A stretch of DNA of 18,208 nucleotides. Source: Dehalococcoidia bacterium (GTDB taxonomy: Bacteria; Chloroflexota; Dehalococcoidia; Dehalococcoidales; RBG-16-60-22). The stretch spans positions 1-18,208 of the forward strand of contig JAUWLN010000015.1 of the NCBI GenBank assembly GCA_030613665.1. Reading direction: 5' to 3'. Below the pieces are notes generated by a model. The model made no database searches. It was not told the origin of the DNA and worked only from the letters and a program-made list of their open reading frames with translations. The first letter of the stretch is position 1, and the number at the start of each line of letters is the position of its first letter. Below are positions 1-7,718 of the stretch, in pieces. The position numbers and the translations under genes were made by a program.

Positions 1-1
1 A

Positions 2-550
2 GACATTGCCCATATCAAAATAACCCATTTCTCCAGGCGCACTGCTGAAGAGATGCAGGCAACCCTTGCCGAAATTGACAACGCGAATGCTAAAGGTATA
101 ATCCTGGACATGCGCGGCAATCCGGGCGGCATACTGGAAACGGTTATAGAGGTCGCTTCATATTTCCTGAAAGATGGTGTGGTGGTGAAAGTGGTGGGCG
201 GCAACGGTGAAGAACAATCCCTTGAAGTCGAACCCGGGGAAATGGTGAACGAGCTGCCCGTGGTGGTCCTGGTGAACGGTTACAGTGCCAGTGGCAGCGA
301 GGTGCTGGCGGGAGCGTTGCAGGACCACGGGCGGGCGACCGTTGCCGGGACCCAGACCTTTGGCAAGGGCAGCGTTAACGTCTCACGAAAGCTTCAGGAC
401 GGCGCCGGTCTTTACATAACTACGGCACACTGGCTCACGCCGAATGGCCGGCTTATTGAGGGAAAAGGAATCAAGCCGGATATCGAGCTGGAACTGGAAG
501 GTGAAGAGGCCATCCAGTGGGCAATTGATTTTCTCCAGAAACAGGAATAG
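2..550 (+). CDS. C-terminal processing peptidase (S41 family), 3' part
   Basis: This is the C-terminal part of a carboxy-terminal processing serine protease of the CtpA/CtpB/Prc type, an envelope protease that usually follows a PDZ domain. The reading frame is open to the left edge (DIAHIKITHFSRR...), so the N-terminus, with signal or anchor segment and PDZ domain, lies outside the window; the ATG at 53 is internal. Counting from that Met, DMRGNPGG (19-26) is the conserved strand-turn of the fold, SASGSE (78-83) holds the likely nucleophile Ser80, and FGKGSV holds the general base Lys105. The 25-residue Ser-Lys spacing is that of active family members. The end of the protein (TPNGRLIEGKGIKPDIELE) is also typical. 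A macro-domain gene follows after 18 nt and is probably cotranscribed. The family call is firm; the substrate is unknown. Confidence 0.93.
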   Translation, partial: DIAHIKITHFSRRTAEEMQATLAEIDNANAKGIILDMRGNPGGILETVIEVASYFLKDGVVVKVVGGNGEEQSLEVEPGEMVNELPVVVLVNGYSASGSEVLAGALQDHGRATVAGTQTFGKGSVNVSRKLQDGAGLYITTAHWLTPNGRLIEGKGIKPDIELELEGEEAIQWAIDFLQKQE

Positions 551-568
551 CAGACAGAGGGTGCCGGT

Positions 569-1135
569 ATGGAAAGCAGCCCGGTTCAGATAGCGGTAAA
601 TCAGGCCGCGTTATCCATTGTGCAGGGTGACATCACGAGGCAGGCGACCGATGCCATCGTTAATGCGGCCAATTCCGGCCTGATGGGTGGTGGTGGCGTG
701 GATGGGGCCATCCACCGCGCCGGCGGCCCGGCCATCCTGGAAGAATGCAGGCAAGTCGTGGCGCGGCAGGGACGACTGCCCGCAGGCAGGGCGGTGATAA
801 CCACCGGCGGTAACCTGCCGTCAAGGCACGTTATCCACACCGTGGGCCCGGTCTGGCATGGCGGTGATAGAGGCGAGGAAGAACTTCTGGAGAGCGCCTA
901 TCGGGAAAGCCTGAAACTTGCCGCCGAGAATAATTTAACCAGCATTTCCTTCCCCTCCATCAGCACCGGAGCCTACGGATACCCGGTCGCGCAGGCTGCG
1001 GCAACCGCCCTCGGTACCGTGGTCGCGTTCTTACGCGATAAGGCAACCTCGCTCAGGGAAGTGGTCTTCGTGCTCTTCGACTCAAGAGCCTATGAGGTAT
1101 ATGCGGCGGCTCTCCGGGAAGCGGCAGGTGGATAG
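569..1135 (+). CDS. Macro-domain protein, O-acetyl-ADP-ribose deacetylase type
   Basis: A 188-residue single macro domain of the MacroD/YmdB class, which hydrolyses O-acetyl-ADP-ribose and mono-ADP-ribosyl esters on acidic residues. Visible motifs are QGDIT (19-23), VNAANSGLMGGGGVDGAIH (31-49), which includes the Asn35 and Asp45 positions used in catalysis by YmdB-like enzymes, and ISTGAYGYP near 131-139, which closes over the ribose. Length is normal for a stand-alone domain. The ATG has AGAGG at 556-560, 8 nt upstream. It follows the S41 protease by 18 nt, so the two probably form an operon, although a shared role is not obvious. No ADP-ribosyltransferase partner is visible here, so a toxin-antitoxin role has no support. 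Confidence 0.93.
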   Translation: MESSPVQIAVNQAALSIVQGDITRQATDAIVNAANSGLMGGGGVDGAIHRAGGPAILEECRQVVARQGRLPAGRAVITTGGNLPSRHVIHTVGPVWHGGDRGEEELLESAYRESLKLAAENNLTSISFPSISTGAYGYPVAQAAATALGTVVAFLRDKATSLREVVFVLFDSRAYEVYAAALREAAGG

Positions 1136-1147
1136 GGGAGAAGGCGG

Positions 1148-1176
1148 TTGACAAGTCGTATCGAATAACCTAGTAT
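1148..1176 (+). promoter_or_regulatory. Sigma-70-type promoter of the cvpA-DUF4389 pair
   Basis: A perfect -35 box TTGACA (1148-1153) is followed by a 17-nt spacer and a -10 box TAGTAT (1171-1176). Transcription should start near 1183, only about 4 nt before the ATG at 1187. No Shine-Dalgarno sequence lies upstream of that ATG. The dnaJ promoter on the other strand has identical boxes and spacer length. Confidence 0.8.
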
Positions 1177-1186
1177 TTTATTCACT

Positions 1187-1699
1187 ATGGAATGGCTGGT
1201 AAGCCTTTTTGTCCTGTTCGTCCTCCTGGCCAGCGTTTTTGCCGGCTTAAAAGAAGGCGCGGTAAAGCATTTTTTCAACCTCGTGGCGGTGCTCATCGCT
1301 ATTTTCATCGCCGGCCTGGCCTATCATTTGATTGCCGGACTGCTCTCCTTCCTTCCCGGTGAGAACTGGGGAGGCTTCTTCGGATTTTTCATTACCTTAG
1401 GCATCGTCACTGCCATAATGCACCTCGTTTTTTTCCTGCCGCGAAGAATTATTAACAAAATCTGGAAGCGGGGGCTGCTGTACCGGCTGCTGGGCGGTGC
1501 GCTGAACGCGGTAAGTGCCAGTATCGGTCTGGTGGTGCTTGCCCTGTTGCTGAATACCTACCCCATTTTCGACTGGCTGGCGCGCTGGGTGGCCGGCTCC
1601 AGCATAATGTCTTCCCTGGTGAACGCTTATGGTTTTGTCCAGGCAATGCTGCCGCCGGAGTTTCAGGCTCCGGCTACGGTGGTTTCGGTAATATTATAG
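1187..1699 (+). CDS. CvpA family membrane protein
   Basis: A 170-residue integral membrane protein of the CvpA (colicin V production) family. About four membrane segments are visible, roughly at residues 4-21, 27-50, 62-85 and 104-124, with a basic loop (PRRIINKIWKRG) between the third and fourth. The family is widespread and linked to envelope homeostasis in several bacteria, but its molecular activity is not settled. The start is set by its position directly after a promoter, with no ribosome binding site, so the message is predicted to be leaderless or nearly so. The DUF4389 gene starts 15 nt after the stop and is likely cotranscribed. The family call rests on overall pattern and hydropathy rather than on a catalytic motif. 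Confidence 0.75.
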   Translation: MEWLVSLFVLFVLLASVFAGLKEGAVKHFFNLVAVLIAIFIAGLAYHLIAGLLSFLPGENWGGFFGFFITLGIVTAIMHLVFFLPRRIINKIWKRGLLYRLLGGALNAVSASIGLVVLALLLNTYPIFDWLARWVAGSSIMSSLVNAYGFVQAMLPPEFQAPATVVSVIL

Positions 1700-1714
1700 G
1701 TAAGGAGGTAGTAT

Positions 1715-2335
1715 ATGGCTGGTCAAACGTATCCCGTAACGCTCACCGGCGAACTTACCATGCCGCCAGGCCGTTGGAAGTGGCTCATCAAAATAATTCT
1801 GTTGATTCCACATATTCTTATTCTTTTACTTTTTTTATTGCCAGCGTTCATCATCGTGTGGATAATCGCTTTCTTCGCCATTGCCTTTACCGGCCGGTTC
1901 CCCAGGGACTTGTTCGATTTCAACGTGGGCGTACTAAGGTGGACGTGGCGGGTCGGTTTTTACAGCTACGAAGCGTTGGGGACTGACCAATACCCTCCCT
2001 TCACGTTGAAATCGGTGGACTATCCGGCCGATTTGCAGGTGGAATATCCAGAGAAGTTATCCAGGGGACTGGTATGGGTGAAATGGTGGCTGCTGGCCAT
2101 TCCACACTACATCATCGTTGCCATCTTCAAGGGCTGGGGCGGAAAAGAAAAGAGCTGGCCTGGCCTGGTCTGCATACTGGCCATCATCGCCGGTTTTGTC
2201 CTGCTCTTTACCGGCAAGTATCCGGAAAGCATCTTCAAGCTGGTAATCGGCATGAACCGCTGGTCATACCGGGTCTGTGGCTATGCGGCACTGATGACCG
2301 ACGAGTATCCGCCCTTCCGGTTCTGGGACGACTAG
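1715..2335 (+). CDS. DUF4389 membrane protein with internal duplication
   Basis: A 206-residue membrane protein recognisable as DUF4389. It holds two copies of one unit: residues 23-96 and about 121-201. Each has a hydrophobic segment containing IPH, a second membrane segment, then FTG-[RK]-[FY]-P, an N-V-G or V-I-G-M stretch, RW-x-[WY]-R and T-D-[QE]-YPPF at the end of the unit. Function is unknown. The start is clear: TAAGGAGGT at 1701-1709 is a near-perfect Shine-Dalgarno sequence 5 nt before the ATG. The gene lies 15 nt after cvpA. Its stop codon TAG (2333-2335) overlaps the stop of convergent mutM. Confidence 0.85.
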   Translation: MAGQTYPVTLTGELTMPPGRWKWLIKIILLIPHILILLLFLLPAFIIVWIIAFFAIAFTGRFPRDLFDFNVGVLRWTWRVGFYSYEALGTDQYPPFTLKSVDYPADLQVEYPEKLSRGLVWVKWWLLAIPHYIIVAIFKGWGGKEKSWPGLVCILAIIAGFVLLFTGKYPESIFKLVIGMNRWSYRVCGYAALMTDEYPPFRFWDD

Positions 2336-3150
2336 GCGGCGGGCTGGCAATCAGGACAGAAATAGGTGCCGCGGTTGCGTACCGGTATGCGCTGAATCGG
2401 GCGACCGCAGTCCGGGCAATTCTTGCCGCGGCCGTGTGCCACCTTGAACTCGAAATGGGCGGTGCCGGTTTCCCCGCCGGGCCGGTAGTAGTTCACGATG
2501 CTGGCGCCCTTATTACGGATGGCAGCGCGCAGCGTCTGCTGAATGGCGCGATGAAGACGTTCGAGCTCTGCCGGTGTCAGGCTGCTGCCGGACCTTAAGG
2601 GGTTGATTTTGGCGGCAAACAGGGCTTCATCGGCGTACATATTGCCGATGCCGGCGATGACAGACTGGTCGCAAAGGAGCGCCTTAACGGGCGCTTTCCG
2701 GTTTTTAAGTCGCTGTGCCAGGACCTGTGGCGTAAACTGCGATTCCAGAGGCTCCGGCCCCAGTTTTTTGGCAACCATTTTCCAGTCACTGACCAGCCAG
2801 ACCCCGCCAAACTTCCTCGGGTCGCGGAAAAAGATTCTTGTCCCATCTTCCAAATGGAAAGTGGCGCGGGTGTATGCGGGCGGTTCTGTGGCGTCGCTGC
2901 CGAACAGCAGCGACCCGCTCATCTTCAGGTGCATGACCAGCACGTCAGCGCTGGACAGGTCCAGCACCAGGTACTTGCCGTGACGGGAAAGGCAGGTGAT
3001 TTTCTGCCCGACCAGGCGGGAGCGGAACTCCTCTATCGATGGTGCCTTAACGATGCCTTCCCAGGGGAGAGTGATATCGGTGAAGATACGCCCCAGAATA
3101 TGTGGGGCAAGCTCATTTTTTACCGTTTCCACCTCGGGCAGCTCGGGCAT
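2332..3150 (-). CDS. mutM: Formamidopyrimidine-DNA glycosylase (Fpg/MutM)
   Basis: A bifunctional DNA glycosylase/AP lyase that removes 8-oxoguanine and formamidopyrimidines, 272 residues (full length). The N-terminus MPELPEVET provides the catalytic Pro2 and Glu3 and conserved Glu6. Lys59 in RHGKYL matches the DNA-binding lysine of the family. FRDPRKFG is a conserved DNA-contacting segment, and NKGASIVNYYRPGG carries the lesion-recognition region. The C-terminal zinc finger is complete: Cys245-x2-Cys248-x16-Cys265-x2-Cys268. The gene begins 1 nt after the polA stop, so the two form a repair operon with mutM second. Translation probably relies on coupling, since only a weak GGA lies 6 nt before the ATG. 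The stop TAG overlaps that of the convergent DUF4389 gene. Confidence 0.97.
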   Translation of the reverse strand: MPELPEVETVKNELAPHILGRIFTDITLPWEGIVKAPSIEEFRSRLVGQKITCLSRHGKYLVLDLSSADVLVMHLKMSGSLLFGSDATEPPAYTRATFHLEDGTRIFFRDPRKFGGVWLVSDWKMVAKKLGPEPLESQFTPQVLAQRLKNRKAPVKALLCDQSVIAGIGNMYADEALFAAKINPLRSGSSLTPAELERLHRAIQQTLRAAIRNKGASIVNYYRPGGETGTAHFEFKVAHGRGKNCPDCGRPIQRIPVRNRGTYFCPDCQPAA

Positions 3151-3151
3151 G

Positions 3152-5896
3152 TTATTCCATTTCCCCCCAGTTCGCCCCCTTTTTGGTGTCGACTTTCAGC
3201 GGTACGTTAAGCTGAATGGCCGAGGACATCACCTGGGGAACGAGCTCGTTAATCGTCTTCATCTCTTCGTCAGGCACCTCAAGGACAAGCTCATCATGTA
3301 CCTGCAGCAGCATCTTGCTCTTCAACTGCTTTTTGTCCATCTCGCGGTCCAGGTTAATCATGGCTACCTTGATGATGTCGGCCGAGGTGCCCTGCACCGG
3401 CATGTTGATGGCCATGCGCTCGGCGGCTTCCCGCACCTGGCGATTGGGCGAATCGATTTCCGGAATGAAGCGCCGTCTGCCCAGGATGGTCTGCACGCAG
3501 CCGTTTTCCCGCGCCTGCCTTTTCGTGGCTTCAAGGTATTCTTTAACCCTGGGGTATTTGGCGAAGTAGGCGGCGATGAACCGGGCCGCTTCTTCCCGCG
3601 AGAGCTCGGTGGCCTGCTCCAGTCCGTACTCGCTCATGCCGTAGATAACGCCGAAATTCACCGTCTTGGCCAGGCGGCGCATGTCTGCGGTCACCTGTGA
3701 CCTCTCAACGTTGAAAAGCTGAGCGGCGGTGGCGGCATGAATGTCCTCGTCATGCTGGAAGGCACGGACAAGGCCCGGGTCTTGGGATAGGTGGGCCAGC
3801 GCCCGGAGGTCTATCTGTGAGTAATCCCCGGCGAACAGACGGCTTCCCTTCGGCGCGATGAAGGCACGCCGTATCTGCTTCCCCATTTCACTGCGGATGG
3901 GAATATTCTGTAAATTCGGTTCGCTGGAGGAGAGCCGACCGGTTGACGTCCTTGTCTGGTTGAAGCTGGTATGCACCCGGCCGGTTTTAGCGTTTATCAG
4001 GGCAGGCAGGGCGTCGATATAGGTCGACCTCAGCTTCGCCAGCTGGCGGTACTCCTGTATCAATCCAATTATCTCGTAATCTTTGAGTTCCTCCAGTACG
4101 GATGCCTCCGTGGAATATTTGGACTTGCCTCTTCGGGGAGCCGGTATCTGAAGCTTATCAAATAAAATCTTTCCCAGCTGCTGGGGAGAGTTGACGTTGA
4201 ACTCCTCCCCAGCTAAATTGAATATCTGCGTTTCCAGTTTTGAAATCTGCCCACCAAGGTCTTTGGACATATCCTGCAGTAGCTCCTTGTCGAGGGCGAT
4301 GCCGTTTCTCTCCATCCGAAGCAGTACTGGCACCAGGGGCATCTCGACATCGGAGAAGAGCTGCCAGAGTCCCTGCCCTCGCAGTTCCCCATCAAAGAGG
4401 TCGGCTAACCGGCGGGTCATATCGGCATCGGCGCAGGCGTAGTCGGCCACTTTTTCTATCTCAACCTGGGACATCGGCAGCTGCCTGGAGCCGGTACCGA
4501 TGAGGTCGGTAATGTGGGTCATGTCAACATTCAGTTTGCTGAAGGCAAGCGCTTTCAAGCCGAGTGATTTTTCTCCTGTCAGGTAGGCGGCGACCATGGT
4601 ATCGAATGTCAGGTTCTTTACGTTCAGTCCAGCCCCGGCCAGCACGGCCATATCGTATTTACCGTTGTGGGCCATCTTGGCCAGTTTGCTGTCCTCAAGT
4701 ACGGGTCTAATCCGGTCAATGACCTGCGGCTGGGGAAGCTGTGCCATCGCTTGCAGGCTGGTATGCCCCACCGGAATGTAGTAGGCCTCTGCCGGTGCCG
4801 GTGAGAACGAGAGGCCGACCAGTTCCGCCTGCAAAGGGTTGAGGCTGGTCGTCTCCAGGTCGAAGGCAAATGATTTAGATTCCGTCAGGCGGTTTATCAA
4901 ATCGTCAAGGCCAGTAGAGGTATTTATGATGCGGTAATCACCCTGCGGTGGTCCGGTTTTCACTTCCACCGCTGGTGCCTCAGTGGTCTCGGCCCCGGAT
5001 TCAACCCCGGGCAGCCTGTCGTGCAGCCTGAAAAATTCAAGCTCGCGGAAAAGCTCGCTGACCTCCCCACGGTCATACTGATTTGCCTGGCAGTTAGCAA
5101 GGCTCAGTTCAACCGGCGCTCTGGTGACGATGGTCGCCAGTTCTTTGCTCTGGCGTGCCGATTCTTCATTCTGGCTCAGTATCTCCTGGAGCCGGGGAGG
5201 CGTTACCTCTTCGATATGGTCGTAAATGTTTTCCACGGTGCCGAACTGCTGGAGCAGCTTAACCGCCGTTTTCGCACCCACGCCGGGGACACCGGGGATA
5301 TTATCCGACGGGTCGCCGGCCAGGCCCTTGAGGTCGGCAATCTGCTCCGGTTCTACGCTGTATTTCCTGGTTACTGCTGCCTTGTCAAATAGCGTGGCAT
5401 CACTAAAACTCTTTCTGTGTTCGGGGTAGAGCACCTTCACGTGAGGCGATACCAGCTGCATGGCATCAGCATCACCGGTAATGATGACCGTGTCAATGTC
5501 CTGCTGGCTGGCCTGGTAACTGAGCGTTCCCAGTATATCATCGGCTTCATAGCCGTCAAGCTCAAAGATGGGAATGCGGAAGGCTTCGACCATCTGCCTG
5601 ACCCGGTCCAGCTGACTGATGAGTTCGGGAGGAGTCGGGGGTCGGTGTGCCTTGTACTGGTCGAAAAGCTGGTGGCGGAAGGTGGGCCCCTTTTTATCGA
5701 AGGCGATGGCGCAATGCGTAGGCTTGAGGTCGTTCAGGGTCTTGAGCAGCATCTGGGTAAAGCCGTAGACAGCACTGACAACCTCGCCGGTCTTGCTTAC
5801 GGTCAGTCGCACCGGCGATCGGCTTGTCTGGAAGGCGTGGTAAGCGCGGTGGATGATAGCGTTGCCATCAAACAGAACGAAGAGCGGCTTTTCCAT
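3152..5896 (-). CDS. polA: DNA polymerase I
   Basis: Full-length DNA polymerase I, 914 residues. The 5' nuclease domain (about 1-290) shows DGNAIIHRAYHAF, GYEADD and GDPSDNIPGVPGVGAKTA. The 3'-5' exonuclease domain looks active: Asp346 and Glu348 in FAFDLETT, HNGKYD, and Tyr-x3-Asp in YACAD. The polymerase domain has motif A DYSQIDLR (691-698), motif B RRLAKTVNFGVIYG and motif C VHDE. Motif A carries Asp696 where most family members have Glu, the ribose steric gate. I place the start at MEKPLFVLFDG. The frame stays open for 41 more codons upstream, but that extension runs through the promoter, has no family similarity and overlaps the neighbouring gene. mutM follows after 1 nt. Confidence 0.97.
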   Translation of the reverse strand: MEKPLFVLFDGNAIIHRAYHAFQTSRSPVRLTVSKTGEVVSAVYGFTQMLLKTLNDLKPTHCAIAFDKKGPTFRHQLFDQYKAHRPPTPPELISQLDRVRQMVEAFRIPIFELDGYEADDILGTLSYQASQQDIDTVIITGDADAMQLVSPHVKVLYPEHRKSFSDATLFDKAAVTRKYSVEPEQIADLKGLAGDPSDNIPGVPGVGAKTAVKLLQQFGTVENIYDHIEEVTPPRLQEILSQNEESARQSKELATIVTRAPVELSLANCQANQYDRGEVSELFRELEFFRLHDRLPGVESGAETTEAPAVEVKTGPPQGDYRIINTSTGLDDLINRLTESKSFAFDLETTSLNPLQAELVGLSFSPAPAEAYYIPVGHTSLQAMAQLPQPQVIDRIRPVLEDSKLAKMAHNGKYDMAVLAGAGLNVKNLTFDTMVAAYLTGEKSLGLKALAFSKLNVDMTHITDLIGTGSRQLPMSQVEIEKVADYACADADMTRRLADLFDGELRGQGLWQLFSDVEMPLVPVLLRMERNGIALDKELLQDMSKDLGGQISKLETQIFNLAGEEFNVNSPQQLGKILFDKLQIPAPRRGKSKYSTEASVLEELKDYEIIGLIQEYRQLAKLRSTYIDALPALINAKTGRVHTSFNQTRTSTGRLSSSEPNLQNIPIRSEMGKQIRRAFIAPKGSRLFAGDYSQIDLRALAHLSQDPGLVRAFQHDEDIHAATAAQLFNVERSQVTADMRRLAKTVNFGVIYGMSEYGLEQATELSREEAARFIAAYFAKYPRVKEYLEATKRQARENGCVQTILGRRRFIPEIDSPNRQVREAAERMAINMPVQGTSADIIKVAMINLDREMDKKQLKSKMLLQVHDELVLEVPDEEMKTINELVPQVMSSAIQLNVPLKVDTKKGANWGEME

Positions 5897-5902
5897 AGTT
5901 GA

Positions 5903-5908
5903 ATTATA
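5903..5908 (-). promoter_or_regulatory. -10 box of a probable leaderless polA promoter
   Basis: On the minus strand a perfect TATAAT ends 6 nt before the polA ATG (5896), so transcription should begin at or next to the A of the start codon. No Shine-Dalgarno sequence fits between them. The -35 region is weak (TTCTTT at 17-nt spacing), which lowers confidence. The box lies in the 49-nt gap after the AI-2E transporter gene. Confidence 0.55.
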
Positions 5909-5945
5909 GCAGAGCAGGGGATGGGAAAGAAGAGATGGAGAGAGT

Positions 5946-7040
5946 TCAGCTCTCCTCAGGCGGTTGCAGGAGCTTCTCCTCCTGGTAGCGCTGCTGGATA
6001 TATTTGTAGATGGCAACACCGGTGGCGGTCAACGGTCCGGCCAGCAGGAGTCCCCAGAAGCCGGCAAGGTAAGCGCCCAGGACGAGCATGAAAATCATCA
6101 GCGCGGGGTGGATGCGCAGATAGCCGCCCTGGACTCGGGGCACCAGCAGGCCGTTCTCCAGTAACTGGACAGACAGGAAAAGGATGATTACCCAAATTAC
6201 TTTGTCCGGAGCTATGGCCAGGGCTATAATCACTACCACGGCGCCGCTTATCCAGGGCCCGAGAATCGGGATGAGTTCTCCGATACCGGCCAGAATCGCC
6301 AGCACGGGGGCAAACGGTATTTTCAAAATGAGCAGGCCGATTAAAATCAGGTACCCCACAATCAAACCGAGCATCAACTGGGCGCGAATGTAGCGACCGA
6401 GAACCCTTTCGATTATGCTGACTAGGTTCCTGACGTGCTCGGCGATTCCGGGGGTGAACGCAGAGTAAACGCGAGATTTCATTTTGTCGGAATCCTTCAG
6501 GGCGTAGAAGAGGAACAGGGGTAATGCCGCCAGCCCGAGCACAAGGCTGAAAGTTCCCGGCGCGAAGGAGATGCCCTTGACCAGGGCATCACGAATGGTG
6601 TTACCCAGCGCCACGCCGGCTTCCAGGAGCGCTCTGTCCACCTCAGCGCGCATTTCCGGTGGGAATTGCTCTCTTATAACTTCAAACCATTCTGTAACTT
6701 GATAGAGGCTTTGACTGATGAAGTAAGGGGCACCGGTGGCCAGGCTCAGGGAAGCCTCGATGACAGCGGTAGCAATTACATAGGAAAAAATGGCCAGCAG
6801 CGCAAAAAGAATGAAAAAGACGATGAGGATGGACAGGACGCGTTTGAACTCCAACCATCTTCCCGGTCTGGGAAACTTCGCTTCCAGCCAGGTAATAATC
6901 GGAGACAACAGGTAAGCAAACACCAGCCCGAGAACAAATGGAAATATAACCGTTCTCAGAAGGTAAAGGACCCAGAGAAAAATGACTATGCCGAGCACTA
7001 GAACTACCAGTCGCCAGTGTCGGCTGAAGAATTGAGTCAT
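5946..7040 (-). CDS. AI-2E family transporter (PerM/UPF0118 type)
   Basis: A 364-residue polytopic membrane protein of the AI-2E exporter family, whose members include TqsA-like autoinducer-2 exporters and Na+(Li+)/H+ antiporters. About eight hydrophobic segments are visible: two at the N-terminus (residues 10-45), one near 65-90, a long amphipathic middle region, and a C-terminal set with the family hallmark GELIPILGPWISG and the late PRVQGGYLRIHPALMIFMLVLGAYLAGFWGLLLAGP block. Length is normal. The substrate cannot be read from the sequence. The start is the first Met of the hydrophobic N-terminus; no good ribosome binding site is visible (a GGGAG lies 15 nt upstream). It sits between ytxH and polA on the same strand. 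Confidence 0.92.
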   Translation of the reverse strand: MTQFFSRHWRLVVLVLGIVIFLWVLYLLRTVIFPFVLGLVFAYLLSPIITWLEAKFPRPGRWLEFKRVLSILIVFFILFALLAIFSYVIATAVIEASLSLATGAPYFISQSLYQVTEWFEVIREQFPPEMRAEVDRALLEAGVALGNTIRDALVKGISFAPGTFSLVLGLAALPLFLFYALKDSDKMKSRVYSAFTPGIAEHVRNLVSIIERVLGRYIRAQLMLGLIVGYLILIGLLILKIPFAPVLAILAGIGELIPILGPWISGAVVVIIALAIAPDKVIWVIILFLSVQLLENGLLVPRVQGGYLRIHPALMIFMLVLGAYLAGFWGLLLAGPLTATGVAIYKYIQQRYQEEKLLQPPEES

Positions 7041-7119
7041 TGCAGATACAGTTCTCCCACTAACTTACCGGAGAAAAGTTCAGGAATCAGACACAATATG
7101 AAGCTATGGAGCCGGTTGG

Positions 7120-7362
7120 TTATGCGCCTGGTTTTCTTTTGCCCAGCTTCTCTTCGACGCGGTGTTCGGCGGTGATAGCGACTTCCTTGGCTTTTTCCGC
7201 AGCTTCTTTCGCTTTTTCGGCGGCGGTTTCGGCCTTTTCTTTCAGCATAGCCCGGGTTTCTTTGCCCGGCTGGGGCGCATACAAGAAGCCAACAGCCGCA
7301 CCAACAACAGCGCCCAAGAGAAATCCAATAACGAAACTGGCACCAGTATCTTTTTCAGCCAT
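7120..7362 (-). CDS. YtxH domain protein
   Basis: An 80-residue small membrane protein. One glycine-rich membrane segment (residues 9-28, FVIGFLLGAVVGAAVGFLYA) is followed by the family hallmark AP-x2-G-x-ETR, then a charged Lys/Ala/Glu helix with AAEKAKE-type repeats that should form a coiled coil or LEA-like helix. YtxH proteins are annotated as general-stress or gas-vesicle-like proteins, with no defined activity. The start is MAEKDTGA because AAGGAGGT (7367-7374) lies 4 nt before it. The frame extends 15 codons further upstream, but that stretch overlaps the Shine-Dalgarno and the upstream gene. The Shine-Dalgarno overlaps the stop of the DUF948-like gene, so translation is probably coupled. 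Confidence 0.87.
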   Translation of the reverse strand: MAEKDTGASFVIGFLLGAVVGAAVGFLYAPQPGKETRAMLKEKAETAAEKAKEAAEKAKEVAITAEHRVEEKLGKRKPGA

Positions 7363-7372
7363 CTCTACCTCC

Positions 7373-7642
7373 TTACTTTCTTCTGGTAAACCCACTGAAC
7401 AGGCCAACTACCTGCCGCACACCCTGAACAAAGGCAGCCAGCTGTGCCAGTGGTCTCGTCACCTCTTCCTCTACAGTTGTGGAAATGTTCTCAACCCGTT
7501 TGGCGGTAGACTTTACCGAGTCCAGTATCGGCCTCAGCTTGCGATACAGCATAAAGGCCAGAACGCCAACGGAAATGACGACAATGGTGGCGCCAAAACC
7601 AAGGGTTGCTATCGCCAGGTCACGGAACCATTCAATACCCAC
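7373..7642 (-). CDS. DUF948-like one-pass membrane protein
   Basis: An 89-residue protein with one N-terminal membrane segment (about residues 9-32) followed by an amphipathic helix (KLRPILDSVKSTAKRVENISTTVEEEV) typical of DUF948-like proteins, which often sit beside ytxH. Function is unknown; membrane anchoring of a coiled coil is all that can be inferred. The start is GTG, with GGAGGT at 7651-7656, 8 nt upstream. The ytxH gene begins 10 nt after the stop, and the two form a tight pair. Confidence 0.75.
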   Translation of the reverse strand: MGIEWFRDLAIATLGFGATIVVISVGVLAFMLYRKLRPILDSVKSTAKRVENISTTVEEEVTRPLAQLAAFVQGVRQVVGLFSGFTRRK

Positions 7643-7670
7643 CGGTTCTTACCTCCGTTAATAACAGATC

Positions 7671-7697
7671 ACCATAACATTGTAGCCATCTTGTCAA
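7671..7697 (-). promoter_or_regulatory. Possible promoter of the DUF948-ytxH pair
   Basis: On the minus strand a perfect TTGACA (7697-7692) is followed after 15 nt by TATGGT (7676-7671). The spacer is short and the -10 is only 4 of 6, so this is a weak call. Its placement between the broken phosphatase gene and the DUF948-like gene would let the pair be transcribed independently. Confidence 0.35.
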
Positions 7698-7718
7698 GCA
7701 ATGTAAAGGGGTAACCGG

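Noticed and set aside
569..1135. Macro domain as antitoxin of a DarT-like ADP-ribosylation system
   Set aside because: No ADP-ribosyltransferase toxin is adjacent; the neighbours are a protease and a CvpA protein, and the domain is of the MacroD/YmdB housekeeping type.
5417..5902. A 161-residue plus-strand frame opposite polA
   Set aside because: It lies antisense to the conserved 5' nuclease domain, with composition expected of a shadow frame.
5897..6019. 41-codon N-terminal extension of polA
   Set aside because: It runs across the TATAAT box and into the AI-2E gene, and the sequence (Ser/Arg-rich) has no polymerase similarity. MEKPLFVLFDG is the normal start.
7363..7407. 15-codon upstream extension of ytxH
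   Set aside because: It contains the Shine-Dalgarno of the real start and overlaps the DUF948-like gene.
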